Shown: positions 1 through 7,902, counted from the first letter of the stretch. The stretch is 64,000 nucleotides of DNA from Allobosea caraganae (GCF_003351345.1 NZ_QQTO01000001.1:310001-374000); one strand, 5' to 3'. Notes: generated from the sequence alone by a model not told the origin. Program-made: numbers and translations.

Positions 1-18
1 CGCCGATCGAGGAGCCCC

Positions 19-600
19 ATGATGACTGAGCGCAAGGACGATCTCGGCCTCACCCCGTCGCAGACGATCGGCCCGTTCTTCGCCTATGCGCTGACGCCGC
101 GGGCTTATGGCGGCGTCGAGCTTGCCAACGAGCAGGTCGCGACCGAGGCCGTCGCCGGCGAGCGCATCAGCATCCGCGGCCATGTCTATGATGGCGACGG
201 TGTGCCGGTCGGCGATGCGATGATCGAGATCTGGCAGGCCGATGCCGACGGGCGCTTCCACGCCCAGGGCAATGCCGGCTTCACCGGCTTTGGCCGCGCC
301 GAGACCACGGCTGAGGGCGGCTACCATTTCGACACGATCCGGCCGGGCGCCTTACCGGGGCCGAATGGAGCGCAACAGGCACCCCACCTGACGGTCTCGC
401 TCTTCGCCCGGGGCGTGCTGACCCGGCTGGCGACGCGGATCTACTTCTCGGATGAGACGGGGAATGAGACCGATCCGGTCCTGGCCCTGGTTCCGGCGGA
501 AAGGCGGGGGACCTTGATCGCCAAGCGCGGCACTGACGGCGTCTTTCGCTTCGACATCCGCCTGCAAGGCGAGGGCGAGACAGTCTTCTTCGACATGTGA
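19..600 (+). CDS. pcaG: Protocatechuate 3,4-dioxygenase alpha subunit
   Basis: Alpha chain of the intradiol dioxygenase that cleaves protocatechuate to beta-carboxy-cis,cis-muconate in the cytoplasmic beta-ketoadipate pathway. The 193-aa product opens with the family's LTPSQTIGPFFAYAL segment and has the intradiol beta-sandwich repeats GHVYDGDGVPVGDAMIEIWQ and ADGRFH, then a typical HLTVSLFARGVLTRLATRIYF stretch. Length matches PcaG (about 190-205 aa). In this family the catalytic Fe(III) ligands lie in the beta chain PcaH, which is expected just left of the window (inference). Two tandem ATGs (19 and 22) follow a GAGGAG ribosome site at about 9-14, so the start may be one codon later. No pcaB, pcaC or pcaD follows on the right, so this is the end of its operon. 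Confidence 0.93.
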   Translation: MMTERKDDLGLTPSQTIGPFFAYALTPRAYGGVELANEQVATEAVAGERISIRGHVYDGDGVPVGDAMIEIWQADADGRFHAQGNAGFTGFGRAETTAEGGYHFDTIRPGALPGPNGAQQAPHLTVSLFARGVLTRLATRIYFSDETGNETDPVLALVPAERRGTLIAKRGTDGVFRFDIRLQGEGETVFFDM

Positions 601-662
601 GGGCGGGTCTCCTGCGCCCATGATCGCTGGCCTTGCGTCATTCAGCGCGGCGATGCCGATGG

Positions 663-791
663 GCGTTCTCTGGTGTCGCCGCCGCGCTGGTGCTCGACCC
701 CAAGGCCGGGCGCGCCCACACGGTGCACGGCGACATCTTCGCCCGGACCGGCCGCGAGTCCGAGGCGGTGCCGATTTCGGGGAAGCGTTGA
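663..791 (+). pseudogene. Possible gene remnant between pcaG and dgoK
   Basis: A short in-frame stretch ending at the TGA at 789-791 reads ...AAALVLDPKAGRAHTVHGD..., followed by FARTGRESEAVPISGKR. Almost every codon ends in G or C, as in real genes of this DNA, yet there is no convincing start codon or ribosome site, and a stop lies upstream at 621-623 in the same frame. This looks like the 3' end of a decayed gene. I cannot name the parent family. It could also be chance coding-like composition in high-GC intergenic DNA. Confidence 0.25.
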
Positions 792-885
792 AGCGGCTCG
801 GCGTTGAGCCTTGAAGCTGGGCGAGATCGCGCTATTCACATGCTGAGTGGCCGCCCGTCCGGCAGCCACCTTGCCGGAGCCTGCC

Positions 886-1782
886 ATGCCTAGACCCGTG
901 ATCGCGCTCGACTGGGGCACGACCCGCGCCCGCGCCTTCCTGATCGGCGAAGATGGCGCCGTGCTCGACCGGAAGATCGCCGACCAGGGCATCCAGTCGG
1001 TGCCATCCGGCGGCTTTCCGGCGGCTTTCGAAGCGATTGCCGGCGATTTCCGCCGCGCCAGGCCTGATGCCGCGATCGTGCTCGCCGGCATGGTCGGCAG
1101 CCGCAACGGCTGGGTCGAGGCGCCCTATGTCGCCTGCCCGGCCTCGGTCGAGCAGATTGCCTCGGCCGGCATCACCGTCGCGCTGGGGGAGGGCACCACG
1201 GTGACGATCCTGCCCGGCCTGTCCTCGGACGAGGGCGCCTTCGACGTCATGCGCGGCGAGGAAACCCTGATCGTCGGCCTCGGCCTGGACGACGGCATCG
1301 CCTGCCTGCCCGGCACCCATTCGAAATGGGCCAGGCTCGAAGGTGGCCGCATCACCGGCTTCGCCAGCTTCATGACCGGCGAGATCTATGGCCTGCTGCG
1401 CCAGCATTCGATTCTTGCGCGCCTCGCCGAGGAGCCGGGCGAGGGCGATGCCACTGAGGGCGCCAGGCGCGGCTTTGCCGGCGCTGCCAGGCCGGGCGGT
1501 CTGCTCAGCGCCGCCTTCGCGGCGCGCACCGAGGTTCTGGCCGGCCGCATGAGCGGCGGCGCGGTCGGGCCCTATCTCTCGGCGTTGCTGGTCGGGCAGG
1601 AGATCGCCGGGGCACGGGCGCTCTATGGCGAGCCCGGCACCGTCCATCTCGTCGCCGACGGCGCTCTCGCGGAAAGCTATGGCCAGGCCTTTGACGCGAC
1701 GGGGCTGTCCTACACGTTGACCACGCCCGAAGCAGCCTTCATCGCCGGCATCAAGCGGCTCGCGGGAGGGCTTGCGGCGTGA
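886..1782 (+). CDS. dgoK: 2-dehydro-3-deoxygalactonokinase (DgoK family)
   Basis: Predicted to phosphorylate 2-dehydro-3-deoxy-galactonate (KDGal), a cytoplasmic step in De Ley-Doudoroff-type galactonate breakdown. The 298-aa protein starts MPRPVIALDWGTTRARAFL, the ASKHA-fold phosphate-1 motif (DWGTT.R), and contains PGTHSKWARLEGGRITGFASF and MTGEIYGLLRQHS, both hallmarks of DgoK. The ATG at 886 is preferred over an upstream in-frame GTG at 847 because the conserved N-terminus begins there. It overlaps the next kinase by 4 bases (GTGA), so the two are translationally coupled. The usual aldolase partner DgoA is not in the window, so the exact sugar acid is not certain. Confidence 0.88.
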   Translation: MPRPVIALDWGTTRARAFLIGEDGAVLDRKIADQGIQSVPSGGFPAAFEAIAGDFRRARPDAAIVLAGMVGSRNGWVEAPYVACPASVEQIASAGITVALGEGTTVTILPGLSSDEGAFDVMRGEETLIVGLGLDDGIACLPGTHSKWARLEGGRITGFASFMTGEIYGLLRQHSILARLAEEPGEGDATEGARRGFAGAARPGGLLSAAFAARTEVLAGRMSGGAVGPYLSALLVGQEIAGARALYGEPGTVHLVADGALAESYGQAFDATGLSYTLTTPEAAFIAGIKRLAGGLAA

Positions 1783-2687
1783 TCGTGGTCTTCGGTTCGC
1801 TGAACGTCGATCTGGTCACCATCGTCGAGCACCTGCCTGAGCCCGGCGAGACCGTGATGGGCCCGGACTATCAGCTGCATCCGGGCGGCAAGGGCGGCAA
1901 CCAGGCGCTTGCGGCGCGTCGGGCCGGAGCGCAAGTCGTCCTCGTCGGTGCGGTCGGGCGCGATGCCTTCGCCGGCACCGCGCTCTCGCTGCTCGCCTGG
2001 GATGGCGTCGACACCTCCAACGTCGCGCAGGTCGCGGCCCCGACCGGCGCCGCCTTCATCGCGGTCGATGCGTCCGGCGCCAACCACATCGTCGTGGCCG
2101 CCGGCGCCAATGCCTATGCCAGCGCCCACGCCCTGCACGACCTGACGCTTGGCGAGCGCGACATCTTGTTGTTGCAGCGCGAAGTGCCGGAAGCCGAGTG
2201 CATCATCGCCGCCCAGCTGATGAAGCGGGCCGGCGGGCGGGTCATTCTCAACCTCGCGCCGGCGCGCGCTCCGGCGCCCGAGCTGCTCGCCGCCGTCGAC
2301 GTCCTGATCGTCAACGAGCACGAGGCGCAGGTGCTTGGCCGGGCACTCGGCTGGCCGGTCCTGAAGCCCGACGCTTTCGCTCGGCGTCTCGATGCCGAGC
2401 GCCGCATCGCCTGCATCGTCACGCTCGGCGCCGATGGCGTCGTTGGCTGGCAGGGCGGGGTGCGCCGCAGGCTGCAGGCGCCGAAGGTCGAGGTCGTCGA
2501 TACGGTCGCGGCCGGCGACAGCTTCGTCGGCGCCTTCGCGGCCGCGCTCGCCGGCGGCTACGGCTTTTCGAGCGCGCTTCAGCGCGGCATCGCCGCCGGC
2601 TCGCTGGCCTGCATGGTGGCCGGGGCACAGCCGAGCGTGCCGCGCCTGGAGCAGATCGAGGCGCTGGTCGGCAGCACGTTCCTCTGA
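1779..2687 (+). CDS. rbsK: PfkB-family sugar kinase, ribokinase type
   Basis: Cytoplasmic carbohydrate kinase, most like ribokinase. The N-terminus reads VVFGSLNVDLV and is followed by the PfkB signature 1 region HPGGKGGNQALAARRAGA near residues 35-50; signature 2, DTVAAGDSFVGAFAAAL, is near residue 240 and holds the catalytic Asp of the GAGD-like (AAGD) motif. Length 302 aa is normal for RbsK. The GTG start overlaps the dgoK stop, giving a two-kinase operon. Pairing with a KDGal kinase means the true substrate may be another aldose or sugar acid rather than ribose. Confidence 0.85.
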   Translation: MIVVFGSLNVDLVTIVEHLPEPGETVMGPDYQLHPGGKGGNQALAARRAGAQVVLVGAVGRDAFAGTALSLLAWDGVDTSNVAQVAAPTGAAFIAVDASGANHIVVAAGANAYASAHALHDLTLGERDILLLQREVPEAECIIAAQLMKRAGGRVILNLAPARAPAPELLAAVDVLIVNEHEAQVLGRALGWPVLKPDAFARRLDAERRIACIVTLGADGVVGWQGGVRRRLQAPKVEVVDTVAAGDSFVGAFAAALAGGYGFSSALQRGIAAGSLACMVAGAQPSVPRLEQIEALVGSTFL

Positions 2688-2831
2688 AAACCCGATGGTC
2701 GCGGTGACCATGGGTTAAGCTTGTTCCGCTTCAGGTTCCTCGGCGGCCGTGAAACCCGCGAATCGACAAGGCGTTTTCACGCTTCCGCAGGCTCTTCCCG
2801 GCACGCTCCCCTCAATAAAAGGGGGGAGCGG

Positions 2832-3374
2832 ATGGCGCAGCGGCCGATCGTCTGGGCAGTGGGAGTGGCCTTTGCCGTCGGCTATGCGGCGATGAGCTCC
2901 AGCGCGCGGCTGGCTGACTTGTTCGCGGGCGAGACCTCCGAGGCCCCCGCCATGCAGGTTGCCGAGGCCGCGCCCGCCGGCCAGCCGCAGCAGCCGCCCG
3001 CCCGTCCCACCTTGACCGTCGCCGCCGACTATCGCGGCCATTTCGTGGTGCACCCCACGATCGAGAATTATCGCGTCAAGATGCTGGTCGATACCGGCGC
3101 CAGCGTCGTCGCTTTGACCGAGGATGATGCCCGCGCGCTCGGCATCCGCCCGGCCGCGTCCGAGTATAACATGAGCCTGCGCACGGCCAATGGCGTGGTG
3201 CGCGGCGCCCGGGTCAACCTGCGCGAGGTCAGGCTGGGCTCGATCCTGGTGCGCAATGTCGAGGCGGTCGTGCTGCCGGCCGGCGCGCTCTCGATGAGCT
3301 TGCTCGGCACTTCCTTTCTCGCCAAGCTGCAGGGCTATGAGGTCCAGACCGGCCGGATGATCCTGCGCGGCTGA
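2832..3374 (+). CDS. Membrane-anchored retropepsin-like aspartic protease (TIGR02281 type)
   Basis: A 180-aa single-domain aspartic protease of clan AA. The start ATG at 2832 follows a GGGGGGAGCG ribosome site; an in-frame ATG at 2721 is less likely because its N-terminus is not family-like. Residues about 5-25 form one membrane-anchor or signal segment, followed by a Pro/Ala/Gln-rich linker. The catalytic motif is LVDTGASVVALT with Asp at about residue 87, then the flap region MSLRTANGVVRGA and the C-terminal LLGTSFLAKLQGYEV typical of TIGR02281. Retropepsins act as homodimers, so one DTGA per chain is expected. The natural substrate is unknown. It stands alone between ribokinase and phosphohexomutase. 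Confidence 0.85.
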   Translation: MAQRPIVWAVGVAFAVGYAAMSSSARLADLFAGETSEAPAMQVAEAAPAGQPQQPPARPTLTVAADYRGHFVVHPTIENYRVKMLVDTGASVVALTEDDARALGIRPAASEYNMSLRTANGVVRGARVNLREVRLGSILVRNVEAVVLPAGALSMSLLGTSFLAKLQGYEVQTGRMILRG

Positions 3375-3506
3375 GCGCGGCCGTCCTTCCGGCGACGTTT
3401 CCATTCCCCCGCCGATCGGTTATGTGCGGAGCGGCGTCGCGGATGCGCCGCGGTCACGCCGTATTCGTTCAGGCTGTGCCTCGTCTGCTTCACGCTCTTT
3501 CTTGCG

Positions 3507-5018
3507 ATGGATGTCCTGATGTTCCCCAAGCCCCTGCCTGAGCTCTTCCCGAACACCTTCGACTACGAGTCGTTGCCGATGGTGAAGCCGACCGGCTTCC
3601 GCGAATACGATGCGCGCTGGTTCTTCGGCAAAGAGCTCAACCTGATGGGCGTCCAGGCGGTCGGCATGGGGCTGGGCACGCTGATCCGGCGCATGGGCGT
3701 GAAGCCCGAGATCGTCACCGGCCATGATTTCCGCGGTTATTCAGCCTCGATCAAGATGGCGCTGGTCACCGGCCTGATGGCGGCGGGCTGCAAGGTCCAC
3801 GATATCGGGCTCGCCATGTCGCCCATGGCCTATTTCGCCCAGTTCGCGCTCGACGTGCCCTGCGTCGCCATGGTCACCGCCTCGCATAACGACAATGGCT
3901 GGACCGGCGTGAAGATGGGCTGCGACCGTCCCGTCACCTTCGGCCCCGAGGAGATGGGCCAGCTCCGCGACATCGTGCTCGCCGCGGATTTCGATCTCGT
4001 GGGCGGCGGCTCCTATCAGTTCGTCCCGGATTTCCCGGCCCGCTACATCGCCGACCTGACGAGCCGCCCCAAGATCAGGCGCAAGCTCAAGGTCATCGCC
4101 GCCTGCGGCAACGGCACCGCCGGCGCCTTCGCGCCGAAGATCCTGGAGATGCTCGGCTGCGAGGTCGTCCCGATGGATGCCGAGCTCGACCACACTTTCC
4201 CGCACTACAACCCGAACCCCGAAGACATGAAGATGCTCCACGCCATGGCCGACGCCGTGAAGGAGCATGGCGCCGACGTGGCGCTCGGCTTCGACGGCGA
4301 CGGCGACCGCTGCGGCGTCGTCGACAACCATGGCGAGGAGATCTTTGCCGACAAGATCGGCGTCATGCTGGCGCGCGACCTCGGCAAGCTGCATCCCGGC
4401 GCGCAGTTCGTCGTCGACGTCAAGTCGACCGGCCTGTTCGTCACCGACCCGGAATTGCAGAAGTTGGGCGTCAAGACCGACTACTGGAAGACCGGCCACT
4501 CCTACATCAAGCGCCGCGTGCGCGATCTCAACGCGCTCGCCGGCTTCGAGAAATCGGGCCATTTCTTCTTCAATGCGCCTGTGGGCCGCGGCTACGATGA
4601 CGGCGTCGTCACCGCGATCGCCGTGCTCGACATGCTCGACCGCAATCCGGATAAGTCGATGGCGGAGCTCTACGCCGCCGTGCCGAAGACCTGGGGCACG
4701 CCGACCATGGCGGCGAAATGCGCCGATGAGATCAAGTACCAGGTCAGCGAGCGCGTCACCAAGCGCATCGAGGCGATGCGCGACAAGGGCGAAAAGATCG
4801 CCGGCCAGGCGATCCGCGACATCGTCACCGTCAACGGCGTGCGCGTCGTCAACGAGGACGGCACCTGGGGCCTGGTCCGGGCGTCCTCGAACAAGCCCGA
4901 GCTAGTCGTGGTCTGCGAAAGCCCGGCCTCGGAGGCGCGCATGCGCGAGATGTTTGCCGCGATCGACGGCATCATGCGCGAGAACCCGGAAGTCGGGGCC
5001 TATAACCAGACTATTTGA
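3507..5018 (+). CDS. Phosphomannomutase/phosphoglucomutase
   Basis: Interconverts hexose 6- and 1-phosphates to feed nucleotide sugars for envelope polysaccharide synthesis (family knowledge). The 503-aa alpha-D-phosphohexomutase shows the phosphoserine loop TASHNDNGWTGVK (Ser at about residue 126), the metal loop GFDGDGDRCGVVD (about 261-273), the sugar-binding loop GFEKSGHFFF and the C-terminal phosphate loop RASSNKPELVV. This is the AlgC/ManB-like branch, distinct from the glucose-specific Pgm at 33428-35083. The first ATG is at 3507; MFPKPLP at 3519 is an alternative. It is a single gene, followed by two palindromic repeats. Whether mannose or glucose phosphate is preferred cannot be told from sequence alone. 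Confidence 0.9.
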   Translation: MDVLMFPKPLPELFPNTFDYESLPMVKPTGFREYDARWFFGKELNLMGVQAVGMGLGTLIRRMGVKPEIVTGHDFRGYSASIKMALVTGLMAAGCKVHDIGLAMSPMAYFAQFALDVPCVAMVTASHNDNGWTGVKMGCDRPVTFGPEEMGQLRDIVLAADFDLVGGGSYQFVPDFPARYIADLTSRPKIRRKLKVIAACGNGTAGAFAPKILEMLGCEVVPMDAELDHTFPHYNPNPEDMKMLHAMADAVKEHGADVALGFDGDGDRCGVVDNHGEEIFADKIGVMLARDLGKLHPGAQFVVDVKSTGLFVTDPELQKLGVKTDYWKTGHSYIKRRVRDLNALAGFEKSGHFFFNAPVGRGYDDGVVTAIAVLDMLDRNPDKSMAELYAAVPKTWGTPTMAAKCADEIKYQVSERVTKRIEAMRDKGEKIAGQAIRDIVTVNGVRVVNEDGTWGLVRASSNKPELVVVCESPASEARMREMFAAIDGIMRENPEVGAYNQTI

Positions 5019-5053
5019 GCGAGCCGGGCGCCGGCTGACGGCTTGGGCCGCCT

Positions 5054-5120
5054 AGAGTATCGGATCGAAAGTGGAATCCGGTTTTCGGACAATCCGATGC
5101 TAGATCAAAGAGCTAGATTG
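5054..5120. repeat. Dispersed palindromic repeat, copy 1
   Basis: The terminal inverted repeat ATCGGAT (5059-5065) and ATCCGAT (5092-5098) encloses GAAAGTGGAATCCGGTTTTCG. The core AAAGTGG-A-CCGG-TTTTCG recurs at 5169-5219, 18293-18337 and 57447-57495. Short dispersed palindromes with this core are common in intergenic regions of Rhizobiales genomes (general recollection). Confidence 0.7.
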
Positions 5121-5168
5121 CCGCTTTGCGTCCGATAGGATGCATGGCGATCTGGCCGGCTGCTTCCC

Positions 5169-5219
5169 GGAGCATGGCGCGAAAAAGTGGGAACCGGTTT
5201 TTCGCGTAGGCCATGCTCC
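5169..5219. repeat. Dispersed palindromic repeat, copy 2
   Basis: Perfect 10-bp ends GGAGCATGGC (5169-5178) and GCCATGCTCC (5210-5219) flank the core AAAAAGTGGGAACCGGTTTTT. It lies between the convergent 3' ends of the phosphohexomutase and the TadE-like gene, where its hairpin could also serve as transcript end protection. It has no T tract and is not a classical terminator. Confidence 0.7.
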
Positions 5220-5226
5220 AACTGAT

Positions 5227-5886
5227 CTAGCCCGAGCACACCGTGGTCGTGGTGGTGTTGCCCGAGCCCTTCTTGACGCGCGCGACCTGCTCGATGCCCC
5301 CGCTGATCTGGCCGATGCGCGGGCGCATGAAGACCGGCGCATTGCCGATCGAGATCGTCGTCATGGTCTTGTTGAGCGGATTCTTGAAGACCACGTCGTA
5401 CTCGTAGCTCGCGCTGGCCACGATGACCGAGGTGTTGGCGATGCGCAGCCCCTCCGGCAGACCGGGAAAAGATTTGCCGGCATCGTAGCTTCTGCCGCCA
5501 TTGCGCGATTCGCTCCAGCACACCGTGACCCTGCGGTTGGCATCGATCACGACGCTGGTGATCGACATGGCCGGGTCCGGGTTCGTGTAGGGCGCCATCA
5601 CCGTTTGGGCGGCGTTGAAGATATTGGTCATCTCGGTGTCGGGGATGGAGCCGGCCTGCGAGGTCAGGTCGGCCAAGCTTCTCGTGAGCTGGGTGACCTT
5701 GCGGTCGATCATGACACCCGATGCGACTTGACTCACCCCGAAATAGACCGCGACCATCGGCAATGCGAGGAAGCTGAACTCGATGGCGGCGACCCCTTTG
5801 GGTTCGCGCCGCAGGCGCCGGCACAATCGGCGCAGGGCGGCCCGGTTGCGACGCGGGGACAACATCGCCTTCATCCCATGCCTCAT
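5227..5886 (-). CDS. TadE-like pilus assembly protein (minor pseudopilin), second gene
   Basis: A 219-aa single-TM protein likely involved in assembly of Flp pili. After a basic, Arg-rich N-terminus comes the TadE-type motif GVAAIEFSFLALPMVAVYFGVSQV, in which the Gly-x-x-x-(V/I)-E-F arrangement resembles a prepilin cleavage and membrane segment; the rest is an extracytoplasmic domain. The ATG at 5886 overlaps the stop of the upstream TadE-like gene (ATGA), so they are coupled; MKAML at 5874 is an alternative start. The C-terminus has a run of Thr before CSG. It runs leftward, away from the main cpa genes. TadF/TadG is an alternative name for such paralogues. Confidence 0.8.
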   Translation of the reverse strand: MRHGMKAMLSPRRNRAALRRLCRRLRREPKGVAAIEFSFLALPMVAVYFGVSQVASGVMIDRKVTQLTRSLADLTSQAGSIPDTEMTNIFNAAQTVMAPYTNPDPAMSITSVVIDANRRVTVCWSESRNGGRSYDAGKSFPGLPEGLRIANTSVIVASASYEYDVVFKNPLNKTMTTISIGNAPVFMRPRIGQISGGIEQVARVKKGSGNTTTTTVCSG

Positions 5887-6491
5887 TGGAAGGGCTCCGT
5901 GCGGAACGCCGTCGACGCGGTCAGCGCGCGCTCGCTGGTGCCGTTGATGTTGGCGAGAACGTTGCTCCAGCCGGCGAATATCACCGGATAGGCCAGCACG
6001 GCCCGTACGACGACGATCTGGCCGCCTGTCGGCTGGGTGAAGCCGAAGCCCTCGGTATTCAGGGTGCCACCCTGCAGCGGGCTGCTCCCTGCCGTTCCTG
6101 TGTCCGCATTGGCGAAGGACCCATAGGTCCGGACGTCGATCGTCAGTTTTGCGCAATCCACCAGCAGGGACGCCGCTCCGCAGATGTCCTGTTTGAATTT
6201 GTCGGTGTTCTTCTTCGGATCCGGGCTGGTGTAGCGCTGCCTGGCTTCGCCCGTCAGCAGCCGGCGCGATACTTGCGAAACGGCCGTCTCAAGCTCCTGG
6301 CCCGTCCAGAACATCAGCGCCAGCTCGATGATGGCGAAGATCAGCGCGAAAAAGGGGATGGCGACCAGCGTGAACTCGACCGCCGTCGCACCGCCCTGGT
6401 CGCGGGGGAACTGGACGAGCCGGCGCCAGCGACGGCGCGTGCCGCACTGCAGTATCGCCTCATCCTGCCCGTCATATGGGTGAACTGCCAT
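5883..6491 (-). CDS. TadE-like pilus assembly protein, first gene
   Basis: A 202-aa minor pseudopilin-like protein. The N-terminal basic region is followed by GGATAVEFTLVAIPFFALIFAIIELALMF, the TadE family hallmark: a Gly/Ala cleavage context, an invariant Glu, and one hydrophobic helix at about residues 36-62. The remaining 140 residues would be periplasmic and include cysteines in DICGAASLLVDCAK that could form a disulfide. The ATG at 6491 is the first good start. It is coupled to the second TadE-like gene by a 4-base overlap and lies 167 bases after the secretin N-domain gene on the same strand. Confidence 0.82.
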   Translation of the reverse strand: MAVHPYDGQDEAILQCGTRRRWRRLVQFPRDQGGATAVEFTLVAIPFFALIFAIIELALMFWTGQELETAVSQVSRRLLTGEARQRYTSPDPKKNTDKFKQDICGAASLLVDCAKLTIDVRTYGSFANADTGTAGSSPLQGGTLNTEGFGFTQPTGGQIVVVRAVLAYPVIFAGWSNVLANINGTSERALTASTAFRTEPFQ

Positions 6492-6571
6492 GGTCCGACA
6501 TGCCCGATAGCGCTTGCCGGCGAGAAACGTCCCCGCGGCAACGACAAACTTAGCCGCAAAGCATTTCCATT

Positions 6572-6590
6572 CCGTTAGGTGATCTAACGG
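6572..6590. repeat. Short inverted repeat upstream of the TadE-like pair
   Basis: CCGTTAG (6572-6578) and CTAACGG (6584-6590) with a 5-base spacer, located about 80 bases upstream of the TadE-like start at 6491 and directly followed by GGAGAGGAAA. It could be an operator or an mRNA hairpin; it lacks a T tract on either strand. Confidence 0.4.
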
Positions 6591-6626
6591 AGAGGAAATA
6601 TCGGCATTAGCAGGGTGTTCACCTTT

Positions 6627-6644
6627 TCTCGCCGCCCGGCGAGA
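6627..6644. repeat. Compact hairpin after the secretin N-domain gene
   Basis: TCTCGCCG and CGGCGAGA almost abut (2-base centre) about 15 bases beyond the stop of the minus-strand gene ending at 6659. Flanking bases are A/T-rich only on the plus-strand 5' side, so it is not a standard intrinsic terminator for the minus strand. It may stabilise the upstream transcript's 3' end. Confidence 0.35.
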
Positions 6645-6658
6645 GTTGGGCGCTCGCG

Positions 6659-7159
6659 CTATTTGGATTCGCCGCCGGTCGCCAGCGCGTTGCGGCGCGT
6701 CATCTGCCCGCCGATATCGCCGAAATAGCTGTTGGCGTCGCCGATCTGCGCAGTCGGCTGGCAGGTCGGGGTGCAGGAATAGCTTTCGCGGTCCAGGCCG
6801 CGCTGCACGGTCAGGATGGAGTCCGTGGCCGCGCGCACGCGCACGAGTGACTCAGCCAGCAATCCCCCGCGCGCGTCGAGCGCGATCAGGTTGGTGACGC
6901 CGAAGCTCTTGCCAGTCACTACCATGACGCCGCTCTTCTGGACCGAAACATCGGCGATGCCGGGATTGCCGACGATCACGGTCTGCGCCTTCTCAGGCAG
7001 CTTGATGACCTTGGCCTGATCGACGGTGATCAGCACCGTCTCGGTCTTGCCCGGCTCGGGCGCCGGCTGGGCCGTGGCTGGGGGAGACAACAGGGTGAGC
7101 GCCGACAGCGCTGCCGCCAGCGCCCCACGAAACAAGGCTCCAGGCGAGACAGTCAACAT
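6659..7159 (-). CDS. Secreted pilus-assembly/secretin N-terminal domain protein
   Basis: A 166-aa exported protein consisting of one copy of the domain found at the N-terminus of CpaC/RcpA secretins. Residues 1-30 are a signal peptide ending in ATAQPA. The core VDQAKVIKLPEKAQTVIVGN, then IADVSVQKSGVMVVTGKSFG, parallels the segment of CpaC in this window reading RSVIVELPRDAKEVFVANPK. The tail holds a CTPTC pair about 40 residues from the C-terminus, which could bind metal or form a disulfide. There is no secretin channel domain. Divergent from the flp pilin gene across a 415-base spacer. It probably acts with the Tad machinery in the periplasm; a precise role is unknown. Confidence 0.78.
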   Translation of the reverse strand: MLTVSPGALFRGALAAALSALTLLSPPATAQPAPEPGKTETVLITVDQAKVIKLPEKAQTVIVGNPGIADVSVQKSGVMVVTGKSFGVTNLIALDARGGLLAESLVRVRAATDSILTVQRGLDRESYSCTPTCQPTAQIGDANSYFGDIGGQMTRRNALATGGESK

Positions 7160-7574
7160 TGCAGGACCCCAAGATTTTCATCACGAGAAGCAAAGCCGAA
7201 AATGATGAATCAATCCCTAAGATCGAGCCGGCGAAGCGTCGGATCGCTACGTTATGCCTGAGCGGAAGGAAGCGCATACGGTCGAACTCGATACGATTTC
7301 CCCAATTTTGAGCGAGGAGACAAGCCGCAATCTTGATAGCAATCATGTATTATTTCTCTAGAGCGGAGTTGTTGCTTTCAAGATCGGAGCGGAACGATTC
7401 AAGTATTCCATAAAGTTGGAGTTAACCATCGAATCGATGCCCCCAAAATCGATCGAATTCTTCGTTTCGTTTAACCGATCGGCAAGACGCTGACGCTAAT
7501 GTCCGTCTTGTCGCTGACCGAAGCCGTTCCAGAGCAAGGCAGCCGTCAAACCGTGGTATAAAAGGAGTTCTCCC
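7160..7574. promoter_or_regulatory. Divergent control region between secretin N-domain gene and flp pilin
   Basis: A 415-base non-coding stretch clearly richer in A/T than its surroundings (for example around 7190-7220 and 7340-7440). No convincing ORF is present; the frames that cross it lack normal codon bias. It must hold promoters for the pilin gene at 7575 and the leftward pilus genes. I cannot point to a reliable -35/-10 pair, and long spacing suggests additional regulator sites or a long pilin leader. Confidence 0.5.
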
Positions 7575-7745
7575 ATGACCAATCTGTTCGCTCGCTTTGC
7601 CAAGGACGAATCCGGCGCGACCGCCATCGAGTACGGCCTGATCGCAGCCCTGATCGCCGTTGTCATCATCGGCGCTGTCACGCTGCTCGGCACCAACCTC
7701 GACGCTCTCTTCCGCCGCATCGCCGGCGCTCTGCCCACCGCTTGA
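7575..7745 (+). CDS. flp: Flp family type IVb pilin
   Basis: The major Flp/Tad pilus subunit, only 56 aa. The sequence MTNLFARFAKDESGATAIEYG has the prepilin pattern: a short basic leader, cleavage after Gly at DESG/ATAIEYGL with Glu at +5 and Tyr at +6, then one hydrophobic helix (LIAALIAVVIIGAV). The prepilin peptidase encoded next door (CpaA) would process it. A strong ribosome site AAAGGAG (7561-7567) lies 7 bases before the ATG, and a strong terminator follows the stop, consistent with a very highly expressed monocistronic pilin mRNA. Confidence 0.95.
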   Translation: MTNLFARFAKDESGATAIEYGLIAALIAVVIIGAVTLLGTNLDALFRRIAGALPTA

Positions 7746-7772
7746 TCGGGGGCGGGCAACCGCGCTTCAGCG

Positions 7773-7806
7773 AACGCCCCGGCTGGTCCGGGGCGTTTTG
7801 CTTTTC
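7773..7806 (+). terminator. Rho-independent terminator after flp
   Basis: A 10-bp stem (AACGCCCCGG, 7773-7782, pairing with CCGGGGCGTT, 7788-7797) with a 5-base loop, followed by TTGCTTTT. It separates the pilin transcript from the cpa operon downstream. Confidence 0.9.
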
Positions 7807-7902
7807 GCGGTTGGTGGTTCGGAAGATTCAGTCCCCTTCCGTAAGGTTTTAGTGACCGGGTACGGTCATAACGATTGCATTGCGCTTTACCGGACCGGAT
7901 CG

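Noticed and set aside
5054..5219. Possible CRISPR array from two similar hairpins
   Set aside because: Only two units with different arms and no spacer pattern; better explained as dispersed palindromic repeats.
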